Assembly (NCBI RefSeq): GCF_014279975.1
Contig: NZ_CP047936.1
Span: forward strand, 558,001 to 622,000
Source of the DNA: Synechococcus sp. BIOS-U3-1
GTDB lineage: Bacteria > Cyanobacteriota > Cyanobacteriia > PCC-6307 > Cyanobiaceae
Direction of reading: 5' to 3'
Length of the DNA: 64,000 nt
Program-made: the position numbers and the translations under genes
Part shown: positions 30,861 to 40,137 of the stretch, in pieces
How the letters are laid out: every line of letters starts with the position of its first letter
How positions within the stretch are numbered: the stretch's first letter is position 1
Notes under the pieces: generated by a model
Told to the model about the DNA's origin: nothing
Databases searched by the model: none
What the model saw: only the letters and a program-made list of their open reading frames with translations

Positions 30861-32348
30861 TTGGACCTGCTGCTGGACGCGCTAAAGCGCCATTACGGCT
30901 GGTCCGAGTTCCGGCCAGGGCAGCGCTCCGTCGTGGAATGTCTGTTGCAGGGTCAGGACTGCTTGGCGGTGTTGCCGACCGGTGGGGGCAAATCGCTTTG
31001 TTTTCAGTTGCCTGCCTTGGTGAGATCGGGCCTCGTGGTGGTGATCTCCCCCTTGGTGGCCCTGATGGAAGATCAGGTTCTCCAGTTGAGTCGTCGAGGC
31101 ATTGCAGCGGCCTGTCTTCACGGCGGTATTGCGCCGGCTCAGAGACGGCAGACGCTCTCGCAGCTCAGCGACGGATCACTGCGGCTGTTGTATCTCGCAC
31201 CAGAGCGTCTTCAGGGTGAAGCCACCCGTTCCGTTCTGCAGGAGCATGCCGCCACAGGTCAGTTGGTAGCGCTTGCGGTGGATGAGGCCCACTGCATCAG
31301 TGCCTGGGGGCATGACTTCCGCCCTGATTACCGCCGGCTGGGTGAGTTGCGAGCTCTTTGTCCAGGGGTTCCATTGGTGGCTCTCAGTGCCACGGCAGCT
31401 CCCCGTGTCAGGGCAGACATCCTTCGTCTTCTTCACCTCCGGCGGCCATTGATCCAGGTGGGATCGGCTCGACGCCACAACCTGCACTACGCCATGCGCC
31501 GGCGGGTTGGGGATCCTTTGCAGGATGTTGTTAACGCGTTGGGAAATGCCCGTGGTGCCTGTCTGATCTACGCCCGCACCCGTGTCTCGGTGGAGCGTTG
31601 GACTGAGCGGCTCTGTGCCAACGGAATTCAGGCCATCGCTTATCACGCTGGCCTGGATCCTGACGTGCGGCATCGGGCTCTCGAGCATTTCTTGGGAGCG
31701 CAGGATCCCGTGCTGGTGGCCACCGTGGCTTTTGGTATGGGAGTGGACCGGCCTGATGTTGGTTTGGTTTTGCATCTGGACCTTCCGAGTACTCCTGAGG
31801 GCTACCTGCAGGAGTCAGGTCGCGCAGGACGCGATGGCAAGCCAGCTCATTGCCTGGTGTTGTTTTCACCGAGAGATCGAACCAGCCTTGGCTGGGCGAT
31901 GCAGAGTGCTCTTCGCCGGTCATCAGCCAGCGATGCTGCCGAAGAATCCCGTCGGATTGAATTGGCGCAGCAGCAGTTGCGTCGTATGGAGGCCGTCGCC
32001 GAGGGAGAAACCTGTAGAGAACAAGCTCTGCTGTTGTCTGTTGGTGAACTGGTTCCTCCCTGCGGCCGCTGTGATCGCTGTCTTTCCAATACCTCAAGGC
32101 AGGACTGGTCCGATGAGGCCACAGCTGTTCTGGAGTTGCTAGCGGAGGTCCACGGCACAGACTCCCGCAGGCTCAGTGAACGGCTCAATGCTGAAGAAGG
32201 CCGCTCAGCGTATTGGGGATGGCTGACGCGACGGCTAGTTCAGGAGGAGTTGATCCATGAAACCGATGACGGCAGCCAGCGCTTGTACTTGAAGGAAAGC
32301 GGCCGGCGCTTTCTGCGTCAGCCTTGGCCCTTGCACTACGCGGCTTGA
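30861..32348 (+). CDS. recQ: ATP-dependent DNA helicase RecQ
   Basis: A 495-residue superfamily-2 helicase from a TTG start. Motif I is LPTGGGKSLCFQLPAL, motif II DEAHCISAWGHDFRPDY, motif III ALSATAA, motifs V-VI VATVAFGMGVDRPDV and QESGRAGRDG. A four-cysteine zinc-binding region follows (CREQALLLS through CGRCDRCLSN). The winged-helix domain is short and no HRDC domain is present, so it is a compact RecQ. No ATG is available in frame near the start. Confidence 0.93.
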   Translation: MDLLLDALKRHYGWSEFRPGQRSVVECLLQGQDCLAVLPTGGGKSLCFQLPALVRSGLVVVISPLVALMEDQVLQLSRRGIAAACLHGGIAPAQRRQTLSQLSDGSLRLLYLAPERLQGEATRSVLQEHAATGQLVALAVDEAHCISAWGHDFRPDYRRLGELRALCPGVPLVALSATAAPRVRADILRLLHLRRPLIQVGSARRHNLHYAMRRRVGDPLQDVVNALGNARGACLIYARTRVSVERWTERLCANGIQAIAYHAGLDPDVRHRALEHFLGAQDPVLVATVAFGMGVDRPDVGLVLHLDLPSTPEGYLQESGRAGRDGKPAHCLVLFSPRDRTSLGWAMQSALRRSSASDAAEESRRIELAQQQLRRMEAVAEGETCREQALLLSVGELVPPCGRCDRCLSNTSRQDWSDEATAVLELLAEVHGTDSRRLSERLNAEEGRSAYWGWLTRRLVQEELIHETDDGSQRLYLKESGRRFLRQPWPLHYAA

Positions 32349-32355
32349 GCCGGAT

Positions 32356-33402
32356 TCAACGTTTCGCAGTCGTGCAGCGATCCTTGACGAGAGCCTTTTC
32401 AAACGCGGACTGGGGTGCAATCCAGTTTTTCCACATTCCGTTAGCGCCGGTGGCATTGATCTTTTTGGCAGAGCAGTTCACTGCCACATAAAGCGATTGC
32501 CCATCGCTGTTCAGTGTCGGAGCTACTTCGCTTCCCCCCATCGACTGCCAGTTGCTCCAGTCGACCTGCAGTGGGCCATAGGTGCGCCAGGCGGCTGGCT
32601 TGGGCTGCACGCTTGTTGTTGTTTGGCTCGCTTTGGCAGTTGTCACGGGTTTGACCCCCTTGGGCTTCACTGCTTCCGGTTTCACAGCCTCTGGTTTTGC
32701 AGCGGACGATTGGACGTTCTCGGCCTTTGGTTCGACTTGTGTTGGCTGCTGCTTTTCGGGTTGGCTCTCGGTCAGCAATGGTTGCTGTTCTGTGGCTGCT
32801 GTTGATGTATTGCTGGTGCTCTCGGTGGAGCGCAGCATCAGCTGAGTTCCGATATTGACCTGGTTGGGGTTCTGAATGGCATTGATGCTGATCAATGACG
32901 CAATCGGGATGTCGTAGGCCTTGGCGATTTGGGTAAGAGTTTGGCCTCGGGCCACGGTGTGGGAGATGGCATTGGGCTTGGCCTGAATCGGCACAGGCTT
33001 GGCGATGGCTTTGGGTTTTGCTTGAGGAAGCACCGCGTTGCTGGGCAGCTTTAGGGTTTGACCGATCTCAACATGATCAGCACTCGACAGTCCGTTCAGT
33101 GCCATCAACTGGCGCTCACTGACTCTGTACTGCGCAGCAATGCCGCTGAGGGTGTCGCCGGACTGCACGCTGTGACGGCCCTTGCCGGCTGAAACGCTTC
33201 CCGGCAGCCGCAGTGTCTGGCCGGCCTCCACATGATCCGAGTTTCTGATTCCGTTGAGGCGCATCAGGCTGTTCATCGACACGCCATACCGATCCGCAAT
33301 ATCGGAAAGGGTCTCCCCTGACTGCACCGTGACGTTGGCGCCATGACCGGCGAGCGGCGTCAGGGCTATCACGGCCAGGACGGTCAGGAGGGTGCGGCGC
33401 AT
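32356..33402 (-). CDS. Exported protein with three LysM repeats
   Basis: A 348-residue protein with a signal peptide (residues 1-21, ending LAGHGA). Three LysM domains follow: VQSGETLSDIADRYGV (about 25-68), VQSGDTLSGIAAQYRV (about 78-120) and VARGQTLTQIAKAYDI (about 148-192). LysM binds peptidoglycan glycan chains. A linker contains imperfect KPEAVKPE repeats, and the last 80 residues form a small unassigned domain with two cysteines. No peptidase or amidase domain is present. It probably acts as a wall-binding or division-associated factor in the periplasm. Confidence 0.85.
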   Translation of the reverse strand: MRRTLLTVLAVIALTPLAGHGANVTVQSGETLSDIADRYGVSMNSLMRLNGIRNSDHVEAGQTLRLPGSVSAGKGRHSVQSGDTLSGIAAQYRVSERQLMALNGLSSADHVEIGQTLKLPSNAVLPQAKPKAIAKPVPIQAKPNAISHTVARGQTLTQIAKAYDIPIASLISINAIQNPNQVNIGTQLMLRSTESTSNTSTAATEQQPLLTESQPEKQQPTQVEPKAENVQSSAAKPEAVKPEAVKPKGVKPVTTAKASQTTTSVQPKPAAWRTYGPLQVDWSNWQSMGGSEVAPTLNSDGQSLYVAVNCSAKKINATGANGMWKNWIAPQSAFEKALVKDRCTTAKR

Positions 33403-33480
33403 GCGTGTCCATTGACTGGGCGAAACATAAGGTGCCTTCCGTGGAGTGCCAGTGCTGTTCTGAACTTGTTTTTGCGCTAG

Positions 33481-34881
33481 CTAGCTCAACAGACGGCGGA
33501 ATGTTTCTGGCTTGAGGGTGTATGGCGGATAGCGCTGAGGCAGATCCAGCCAAAACGGACGTTTGAGCACCGAGCGCTCATGAGAAAAGGTTTTGAATCC
33601 CGCTTCTCCGTGATGGGCTCCCATCCCGCTGGCGCCCACTCCACCAAAAGGCAGATCCGGCACGCCTGCCTGCATCACCACGTCGTTGAAGCACACCCCA
33701 CCGGAGCTGGTGCTACGCAGCACCAAGTCTTGGTCACGCTCGTCACCGCCAAATAAATAGAGCGCGAGCGGCTTGTCCCGCTTTTGGATCCTTTGAATCG
33801 CGTCATTCAGATCAGCGATCTCCAGCACAGGCAGAAGTGGTCCGAACAACTCATCGGCCATCAGCGGGTCTTGTTCGTTCTGTACGTCAATCAGCGTGGG
33901 TGCAATCCTGTGTCTGATGGGGTCCGCTTCACCGCCGAGCAGCACACGACCTTCATCTTTGGCCTGTTTCAACAAAGCCTCCAGTCGGCCGTAATGACGA
34001 TCATGAATCAGGCTTCCGAGCGATTCCGATTCCAGTGGATTGCTGCCGTAGAGCTTCAGTCGTTCTTCGGCAATGGCCTGCAGCAGAGGCTCGCGGATGT
34101 CTGCCTGGACCAGGAGATGATCCGGCGCAATACAGGCCTGCCCAGCATTGAATCCCTTCCCCCAGACCAGCCTGCGGGCTGTGACGGATAAATCGGCGCC
34201 AGGAAGCACGATTGCAGGGTTCTTGCCGCCGAGTTCCAGCGTTACCGGCGTGAGGTTGGCGGCGGCCCCTTCCAGCACTTTCGCTCCGATCCGCCCACCA
34301 CCGGTGAAGAAGATGTGGTCGAAGCGCTGCCTCACCAGTTCAGCCGCAACAGCTCCATCACCGTTGACGACCTGAACCACATCGCTTTGGAAGTACTCGG
34401 GAATGAGCTGTTCGATGAGTTCAGCGGTTGCCGGGGCATGTTCAGAGGGCTTGACCACGGCGGTGTTGCCGGCTGCAAGTGCACTGACAAGTGGCCACAA
34501 CGTGAGACTGAACGGCAGATTCCAGGGACCAATCAGCAGTACGCATCCGAGTGGTTCCCGTATTAATTCGGCTCGGCCGGGTTGCTGCACGAGCGGCACA
34601 CGGATGCGGCGCGGACGCATCCAGGTCCGAAGACGTCGCTCCGCGAGTTTGAGTTCCTGTAGCAAGGTCACCACCTCGGCCATCCCCTCCAGGTCGGGCT
34701 TGGCAAGGTCCTGGCGAAGGGCCTCAAGAATCTCCGGTTCGTGTTGTGTCACGAGTTCACGCAGCCGCTGAAGTTGTTCACGACGCCAGGTTTCCGGCCG
34801 TGTGATGCCCTCCAGAACGGGTTTGCGCAGGTGGTCCAGGTCGGTGTCGGTGAACGTGCTTGCAGCTTTGGCCTGGACCAT
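33481..34881 (-). CDS. Aldehyde dehydrogenase, ALDH3-like
   Basis: A 466-residue NAD(P)-dependent aldehyde dehydrogenase. The catalytic glutamate is in LELGGKNPAIV and the catalytic cysteine in FNAGQACIAPD. The nucleotide region includes FTGGGRIGAKVLEGAA and the C-terminal substrate region reads GGVCFNDVVMQAGVPDLPFGG. Short length and sequence suit class 3 fatty-aldehyde or apocarotenal dehydrogenases, known from cyanobacteria. It sits between the LysM gene and the GH13 gene, diverging from the latter by about 118 bases. Confidence 0.9.
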   Translation of the reverse strand: MVQAKAASTFTDTDLDHLRKPVLEGITRPETWRREQLQRLRELVTQHEPEILEALRQDLAKPDLEGMAEVVTLLQELKLAERRLRTWMRPRRIRVPLVQQPGRAELIREPLGCVLLIGPWNLPFSLTLWPLVSALAAGNTAVVKPSEHAPATAELIEQLIPEYFQSDVVQVVNGDGAVAAELVRQRFDHIFFTGGGRIGAKVLEGAAANLTPVTLELGGKNPAIVLPGADLSVTARRLVWGKGFNAGQACIAPDHLLVQADIREPLLQAIAEERLKLYGSNPLESESLGSLIHDRHYGRLEALLKQAKDEGRVLLGGEADPIRHRIAPTLIDVQNEQDPLMADELFGPLLPVLEIADLNDAIQRIQKRDKPLALYLFGGDERDQDLVLRSTSSGGVCFNDVVMQAGVPDLPFGGVGASGMGAHHGEAGFKTFSHERSVLKRPFWLDLPQRYPPYTLKPETFRRLLS

Positions 34882-34999
34882 GAGGGGATGAGCGTGCTGT
34901 CTGTGTCGAGCATGCTCGCAGTTTCGTTAGCTCAACCGTTGACGTGGGGATGACGCTGAGCACGATCGCCATTACACCGTGATCAGAGGCAACGGCCTG

Positions 35000-36658
35000 A
35001 TGAGTCAGCAGAAGCCGTGGTGGAACGGAGCCGTCATCTATCAGCTGATCGTGCGCAGTTACCGCGATGGCAACGGCGACGGGATCGGAGACCTGCAGGG
35101 GTTGGCTAGCCGGCTTCCTTATTTGCGTTGGCTGGGTGTGGAAGCCATCTGGCTGACGCCCATCTACCCCTCACCGCTGGATGACGGCGGGTATGACATC
35201 ACCGACTTCAAGGCGATTCACCCTGATCTGGGCGATCTCGCAGCGTTCCATCGTTTTCTCACGGCCGCACATTCGCAGGGCCTCAAGGTGGTGATGGATT
35301 TGGTGATGAATCACACCAGCACCCTCCACCCCTGGTTTCAGCGCGCTCGATGGGCACCACAGGGCAGCCCTGAGCGTGACATTTATGTGTGGAGTGATGA
35401 TCCGCATCGTTATGCGGATGCCCCTGTGCTTTTCCGCCATTTCGAGTCGTCGAACTGGGAATGGGATGAGGTGGCAGGTCAGTACTTCCTCCACCGTTTC
35501 TTGCGTCATCAGCCTGATCTCAATTACGCCAATCCATTTGTCCAGGAGGCGATGTTGGATGTGGTGGATTTCTGGATTGATCGTGGTGTCGATGGCTTCC
35601 GCCTGGATGCCGTCCCTTTCCTTTGTGAGGAGGAGGGATCACGCTGTGAGGGGCTCCCTGAAACCCATGCTTTTCTCAAGCGATTGCGCCAGCGAGTGGA
35701 TTCCCATGGCCGGGACATTTTGTTGCTGGGAGAAGCGATCCAGCCCGTTGATGAAATTGCGCCCTATCTGTTGCAAGACGAGCTCCACGGCGCCTACAAC
35801 TTCGCTCTGACCGCTCACTTGTTTGCTGCAATCGCGAGCGGCAGTGTGGACAATCTGCGTAATTGTCTTGAGGAGGCACAGCAGGTTGTCAGTGGCTGCC
35901 GCTGGGCATTACCTCTGCGTAACCACGATGAATTGTGGCTGGGTGATGGTCACCTGATCCCAGAGGAGGTGATCCAGATCATTCGTGCCGGTCTCCATCA
36001 AGGACAGGGGCATTGGCTCAACTGGGGCATCAACCGTCGCCTGGCGCCATTGCTGAATGGCGACCCAGGTTCCAATCGCGTTCTGCACGCGCTGCTTTAC
36101 AGCCTGCCGGGAATGCCATGCCTCTACTACGGCGATGAGCTCGGCATGGGTGATTGGCCGGGATTACGTGACCGCGATCCCAACCGCACCCCCATGGCCT
36201 GGACTCCTGCGCGTAACGGGGGCTTCTCAACCGCACCTGATCCGTTGCTGGTACTCCCGCCGATCACATCTCCCGGCTACGACTATCGCGTGGTCAATGT
36301 TGAAGTGCAGAAGCAGCTGCCTGGTTCGCTGCTGAACTGGCACCGGCGCATGCTCACCTGTCGGCGTTTACTGCCAGCTCTGCGATATGGCGATTTCGAG
36401 CTGCTGAAATGCGCCCACCCAGGTGTGATTAGCTATGTGCGCTGTGACGGCAGCATGACGGTGCTGGTGGCGGCCAACCTTTCGGCAGCAGGGGCTTCTT
36501 TGCACCTTGATCTCAGCCGCTGGAGCGGTGTGCGCACGCGTGAAGTCTTTTGGGGTTGTGAGTATCCGCCTGCTTCGGAGGACTGGTTTGTCTATTTGCC
36601 AGCCCATGGATTCAGCTGGTGGCTGATCGGTGAAGTGGAGGACGTGAGCTCCGATTAG
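35000..36658 (+). CDS. GH13 alpha-glucosidase (trehalose-synthase-like)
   Basis: A 552-residue family 13 enzyme from the ATG at 35000 (MSQQKPWWNGAVIYQL). The (beta/alpha)8 barrel motifs are VVMDLVMNHTS, GFRLDAVPF with the nucleophile aspartate, LLLGEAI with the acid-base glutamate, and LRNHDELW with the transition-state aspartate. A trehalose-synthase-like RDRDPNRTPMAW segment and a C-terminal beta domain follow. Substrate could be trehalose, sucrose or a glucosylated solute. It converges with glpD, overlapping its end by four bases. Confidence 0.88.
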   Translation: MSQQKPWWNGAVIYQLIVRSYRDGNGDGIGDLQGLASRLPYLRWLGVEAIWLTPIYPSPLDDGGYDITDFKAIHPDLGDLAAFHRFLTAAHSQGLKVVMDLVMNHTSTLHPWFQRARWAPQGSPERDIYVWSDDPHRYADAPVLFRHFESSNWEWDEVAGQYFLHRFLRHQPDLNYANPFVQEAMLDVVDFWIDRGVDGFRLDAVPFLCEEEGSRCEGLPETHAFLKRLRQRVDSHGRDILLLGEAIQPVDEIAPYLLQDELHGAYNFALTAHLFAAIASGSVDNLRNCLEEAQQVVSGCRWALPLRNHDELWLGDGHLIPEEVIQIIRAGLHQGQGHWLNWGINRRLAPLLNGDPGSNRVLHALLYSLPGMPCLYYGDELGMGDWPGLRDRDPNRTPMAWTPARNGGFSTAPDPLLVLPPITSPGYDYRVVNVEVQKQLPGSLLNWHRRMLTCRRLLPALRYGDFELLKCAHPGVISYVRCDGSMTVLVAANLSAAGASLHLDLSRWSGVRTREVFWGCEYPPASEDWFVYLPAHGFSWWLIGEVEDVSSD

Positions 36659-38223
36659 TGATTCAGGTCCAAAGGTGTGCTGTTGCCATGGCCGCACTGC
36701 TCAAGAATCTGATTCACCACAGGAGTCAACCGTTGCGCTTCGTCGCGATCGACCATGGCCAGCCGTGTTCGGCGGGCCAGCACGTCCGTGACGTTTCTCG
36801 CTTTTTCCCTCTCGACGGCATGCCGCAGCTCTCCTCTGCAGATGGGCATCACCGGGCTAAGAGGTTCCCGCTCTTCCTCTGACCAGCTATTGACCAAGGC
36901 TTCCGCATTGAGGCCATGACCGCTTTCAAGATGTTCAATTTGTTGCGCTTGCTGAGACGATTTCGGCAACAGATCCTGGAGGGTTGCTCGTTGAGAAATC
37001 AGACGGTTTGGGGTTTGCAGGGGATCGGAGTCGGCGCCGATCAGGGCGAGTTCTCTGCGCGCTGGCAGTGATTGTCCGAGTTGCTTTGCAACGGCCACAA
37101 GCGTGTCGAGAGCCATTGGACGGCAGGTGGTCCATTTGCCTCCCATCACGCTCACCAGCCCGCTTGGCAGCGTCTCTACCTCGTGCTCGCGAACCACGCG
37201 GCTGCTGTTCACATCGGCATCGGCAGGTTTAAGCAGGGGCCTCCCTCCAGCCCAGCAACTGCCGACTTCGATGCTGTTCAGGCCTGGGAACCATCGCTTC
37301 ACGTAGTTCAGGAGATAGCTCTGCTCCTGATCGGAAGGCACAGCTGCCTGCGGATGGGTGCAGGGCGTGTCTGTTGTCCCGACCAATGTGCGTCCGAAGA
37401 AGGGCAGCATGAACAGCACCCGGCCGTCATCGGTGGAGGGCAGCAGTAGGCCAATCCGTTGTGGACATAGACACTGCTTCAGCACAATATGGACTCCGCG
37501 GCTGGTCAGCATGCGCTCCTGGCAATCGGGTTCGGCCATATGTCTCAGCGCATCGGCATGAATGCCGGTGGCGTTGACCACCACGCGGGCTTGCCAACGC
37601 TCCCTCTGGCCACCAGGGTTTTCGCTGATGGCTCCGCAGACCTTCCCGTGGCTGTTTTTCTCCAGCTCCACCACCGGTGTCTGGGTGCGCACGATCGCCC
37701 CATGCTGCTCGGCGCTGAGTGCCATCAGCAGGTTCAGCCTGGCATCGTCAAACTGCCCGTCGCTGTAGGCAACTCCCCCGCTGACGTCGTTACGCAGATT
37801 GGGCAGCGCTTCATGCAACAGCGCCCGAGACAGCAGGCGGCTACTGCCGATTCCTGAACGGCCTGAGAGAGCGTCGTACATGCCGAGCCCGAGGCGGTAA
37901 TAGAGCTGGCCGATGAGCCCACCTGTGGGCAGAGCCAGCTCAAGGCGATGGGCAAGAAACGGTGCCTGTTTCAGCCAATGACCGCGTTCCAACAAGGCTT
38001 CTCTCACGAGTCGAAGCTGAGCTGTGTCGGCGGTCTTGAATGCCAGTTCGAGGTAACGAACGCCTCCATGCAAGAGCTTGGTGCTGCGCGAACTTGTGCC
38101 TCCGCCAAGGTCATGGCTCTCGAGAAGGGCCACCTTGAGCCCCCGGCAGACGGCTTCGTAGGCCACGCAGGCTCCACTGGCTCCGCCGCCAATCACCAGA
38201 AGGTCGAAGTAGTTCTCAGTCAT
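36655..38223 (-). CDS. glpD: FAD-dependent glycerol-3-phosphate dehydrogenase
   Basis: A 522-residue flavoprotein that oxidises glycerol 3-phosphate to dihydroxyacetone phosphate and feeds electrons to quinone. The N-terminal FAD fold is LLVIGGGASGACVAYEA, followed by the family segments DLGGGTSSRSTKLLHGGVRY, and a C-terminal helical domain. Length is normal. It overlaps glpK by eight bases and shares a transcript with it; its stop overlaps the end of the GH13 gene. The pair lets the cell use glycerol. Confidence 0.95.
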   Translation of the reverse strand: MTENYFDLLVIGGGASGACVAYEAVCRGLKVALLESHDLGGGTSSRSTKLLHGGVRYLELAFKTADTAQLRLVREALLERGHWLKQAPFLAHRLELALPTGGLIGQLYYRLGLGMYDALSGRSGIGSSRLLSRALLHEALPNLRNDVSGGVAYSDGQFDDARLNLLMALSAEQHGAIVRTQTPVVELEKNSHGKVCGAISENPGGQRERWQARVVVNATGIHADALRHMAEPDCQERMLTSRGVHIVLKQCLCPQRIGLLLPSTDDGRVLFMLPFFGRTLVGTTDTPCTHPQAAVPSDQEQSYLLNYVKRWFPGLNSIEVGSCWAGGRPLLKPADADVNSSRVVREHEVETLPSGLVSVMGGKWTTCRPMALDTLVAVAKQLGQSLPARRELALIGADSDPLQTPNRLISQRATLQDLLPKSSQQAQQIEHLESGHGLNAEALVNSWSEEEREPLSPVMPICRGELRHAVEREKARNVTDVLARRTRLAMVDRDEAQRLTPVVNQILEQCGHGNSTPLDLNH

Positions 38224-39721
38224 GCCAGCGCAGGCTCCTGGAGATGGCGTCGTTCCACTGCTTCAGCCAGTGCTGGCGTTGTTCGGAACTGAGCGAGGGT
38301 TCAAAGACGTCCGCCTGCTCACCGCGGAGGGTTTCCAGGTCTTGGAGGCTGGTGATCAGCCCGGCCTGAACACCTGCCAACAGAGCGACTCCACGGGCGG
38401 TGCTCTGAAGGTAGGCCGGACGTCGCACCCTCAGTCCTGTGCTGTCGGCCTGGGCTTGCAGCAGTGGATCCGATGCTGCCGCACCACCATCAACGGCCAG
38501 CTCCCCGAGACCATGGCCGATGGACTGCTCCGCCACCTGCACCAGCCCTGCCACTGAGAGTGCGATGCCATCAAGGGCCGCACGGGCGATCTGGCCGCGA
38601 CCGGTGTCGCGGGTCAATCCGATCAGAAGGCCTCTCGCACCAGGATCCCAATGCGGTGTTCCCCAGCCTGTGAAGGCGGGGACAAGCATCACTCCACCTG
38701 CATCGGCCACGCTTTGGGCCAGCTGGTTGACTTCCTCGGCTGTCTCGATGATCCCCAGTCCGTCCCGCAGCCACTGCACCACCGTGCCGGCATTGAAAAG
38801 GCTGCCCTCAAGGCAGTAAGTGGGCTCGCCCTGGTCGTCGGTCCAGCCGAGGGTGCTCAGCAAGCCAGCATCACTGCGTTGAATGCTGCCGCCTGTGTTC
38901 ACCACAAGAAATGCACCTGTGCCGTAGGTGCATTTGGCTTCGCCAGGTTCAAGGCATAACTGGCCCAGTGTGGCGGCTTGCTGGTCACCAAGCAGGGCAT
39001 GGATTGGGACTCCTGCGAAGGGGAGTCCTGATGCGATCGCTCCAAAATCGCCGCGGCAGGGCACTAGCTCTGGGAGTGCGCTCAGGGGCAGCCCGGTCTG
39101 GTTGCAGAACGCATCCACCCACTGACGGTCTTTTAGATCCATCAGCAGAGTGCGGCTGGCATTGCTCATGTCGGAGCAGTGCCGCTTTTGTCCGCTGAGG
39201 TTCCACAGCAACCAGCTCTCCACTGTGCCGAAGCAGAGATCATCGTTGGCGGCAGCGCTGGAGGCACTCGGTTCATGCAGCATCAGCCAGCGGATCTTGC
39301 TGGCGCTGAAGTAGGGGTCCAGGAGCAGGCCGGTGCGAGCACGCCATTCCGGCTCCAGGCCCTTCTCTTTCCAGTCTTGGCAGATGTCCGAGGTGCGGCC
39401 GTCTTGCCACACCAAGGCCGGACCACAGGGCTGTCCGTCACTGCGTCGCCAAAGGATCGTTGTTTCCCTCTGATTCGTGATTCCGCAGGCGATTACAGCG
39501 TCTCTCTGCTCCTGGCTGATGGACTTGTCCAAGCGCTTCATCGCTAGGAGCTGGCTTTCCCAGATCTCGCAGGGGCTTTGTTCGACCCAACCGTCAGCTG
39601 GGTAGCTGATGGCTAGTGGAGCGCTGGCACTGGCAACGGGGTATCCACGCGGGTCAAAGAGAGCGGCGCGCGAGCTGCTTGTGCCCTGATCCAGTGCAAG
39701 AAGGAGCGGCGTTGCTGCCAT
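38216..39721 (-). CDS. glpK: Glycerol kinase
   Basis: A 501-residue FGGY kinase that phosphorylates glycerol. Landmarks are LALDQGTSSSRAALFD, the glycerol-binding CGITNQRETT, the LVWQDGRTSDICQDW segment, LLGDQQAATLGQ and the C-terminal LAVDGGAAASDPLLQ. Length is normal. It leads the glpK-glpD unit. The 118-base gap downstream of position 39721 (upstream of the gene) holds its promoter; no obvious operator was found. Confidence 0.95.
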   Translation of the reverse strand: MAATPLLLALDQGTSSSRAALFDPRGYPVASASAPLAISYPADGWVEQSPCEIWESQLLAMKRLDKSISQEQRDAVIACGITNQRETTILWRRSDGQPCGPALVWQDGRTSDICQDWKEKGLEPEWRARTGLLLDPYFSASKIRWLMLHEPSASSAAANDDLCFGTVESWLLWNLSGQKRHCSDMSNASRTLLMDLKDRQWVDAFCNQTGLPLSALPELVPCRGDFGAIASGLPFAGVPIHALLGDQQAATLGQLCLEPGEAKCTYGTGAFLVVNTGGSIQRSDAGLLSTLGWTDDQGEPTYCLEGSLFNAGTVVQWLRDGLGIIETAEEVNQLAQSVADAGGVMLVPAFTGWGTPHWDPGARGLLIGLTRDTGRGQIARAALDGIALSVAGLVQVAEQSIGHGLGELAVDGGAAASDPLLQAQADSTGLRVRRPAYLQSTARGVALLAGVQAGLITSLQDLETLRGEQADVFEPSLSSEQRQHWLKQWNDAISRSLRWHD

Positions 39722-39840
39722 AGCCGGGTCGTTTTTTAAGTGCTAGCGGCGGGTCAGGCTCCTGCAAAGGGGATAGGTTGTGAGTGAAGCCTTTACTAAT
39801 CATTCTTGTCGGCCGGGGATGGCGGCCTTTCCGTTGATAT

Positions 39841-40137
39841 TTAGACAAGGAGCTGAATTTCAGGATGTTGGGTCTGTTGGTCCACTAAGCGTTGTCGTAG
39901 TGCTGCGCTGAGACTCACGACTGATGGTTGATTGGTGTGTTGTTGCTTGACAATCAGTGCTACGCCCGTCTCAATGCCTAGTTCCAGCGGTAATGGCACC
40001 AAGTCAGGGGTGTATCCGTTGTTGGTTAGTACGGATCCAACATGCACGATGAGCGAAAGATTGTTCGTTCCCTTCCAGTTCGCTTCGCTCAGCTGACGGC
40101 TTCGACGTTCCGGCGGCCAGAGATGTAGAGCTCGCAA
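39841..40137 (-). pseudogene. Possible remnant of a LysR-type regulator C-terminus
   Basis: A 98-codon frame whose last 65 residues (VLTNNGYTPDLVPLPLELGI, then ETGVALIVKQQH) look like the end of a LysR substrate-binding domain. No N-terminal helix-turn-helix or middle part is present. The start overlaps the last 49 bases of the response-regulator gene. It is either a degraded transferred gene or a small unknown gene. The resemblance is weak and was judged by eye. Confidence 0.35.
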
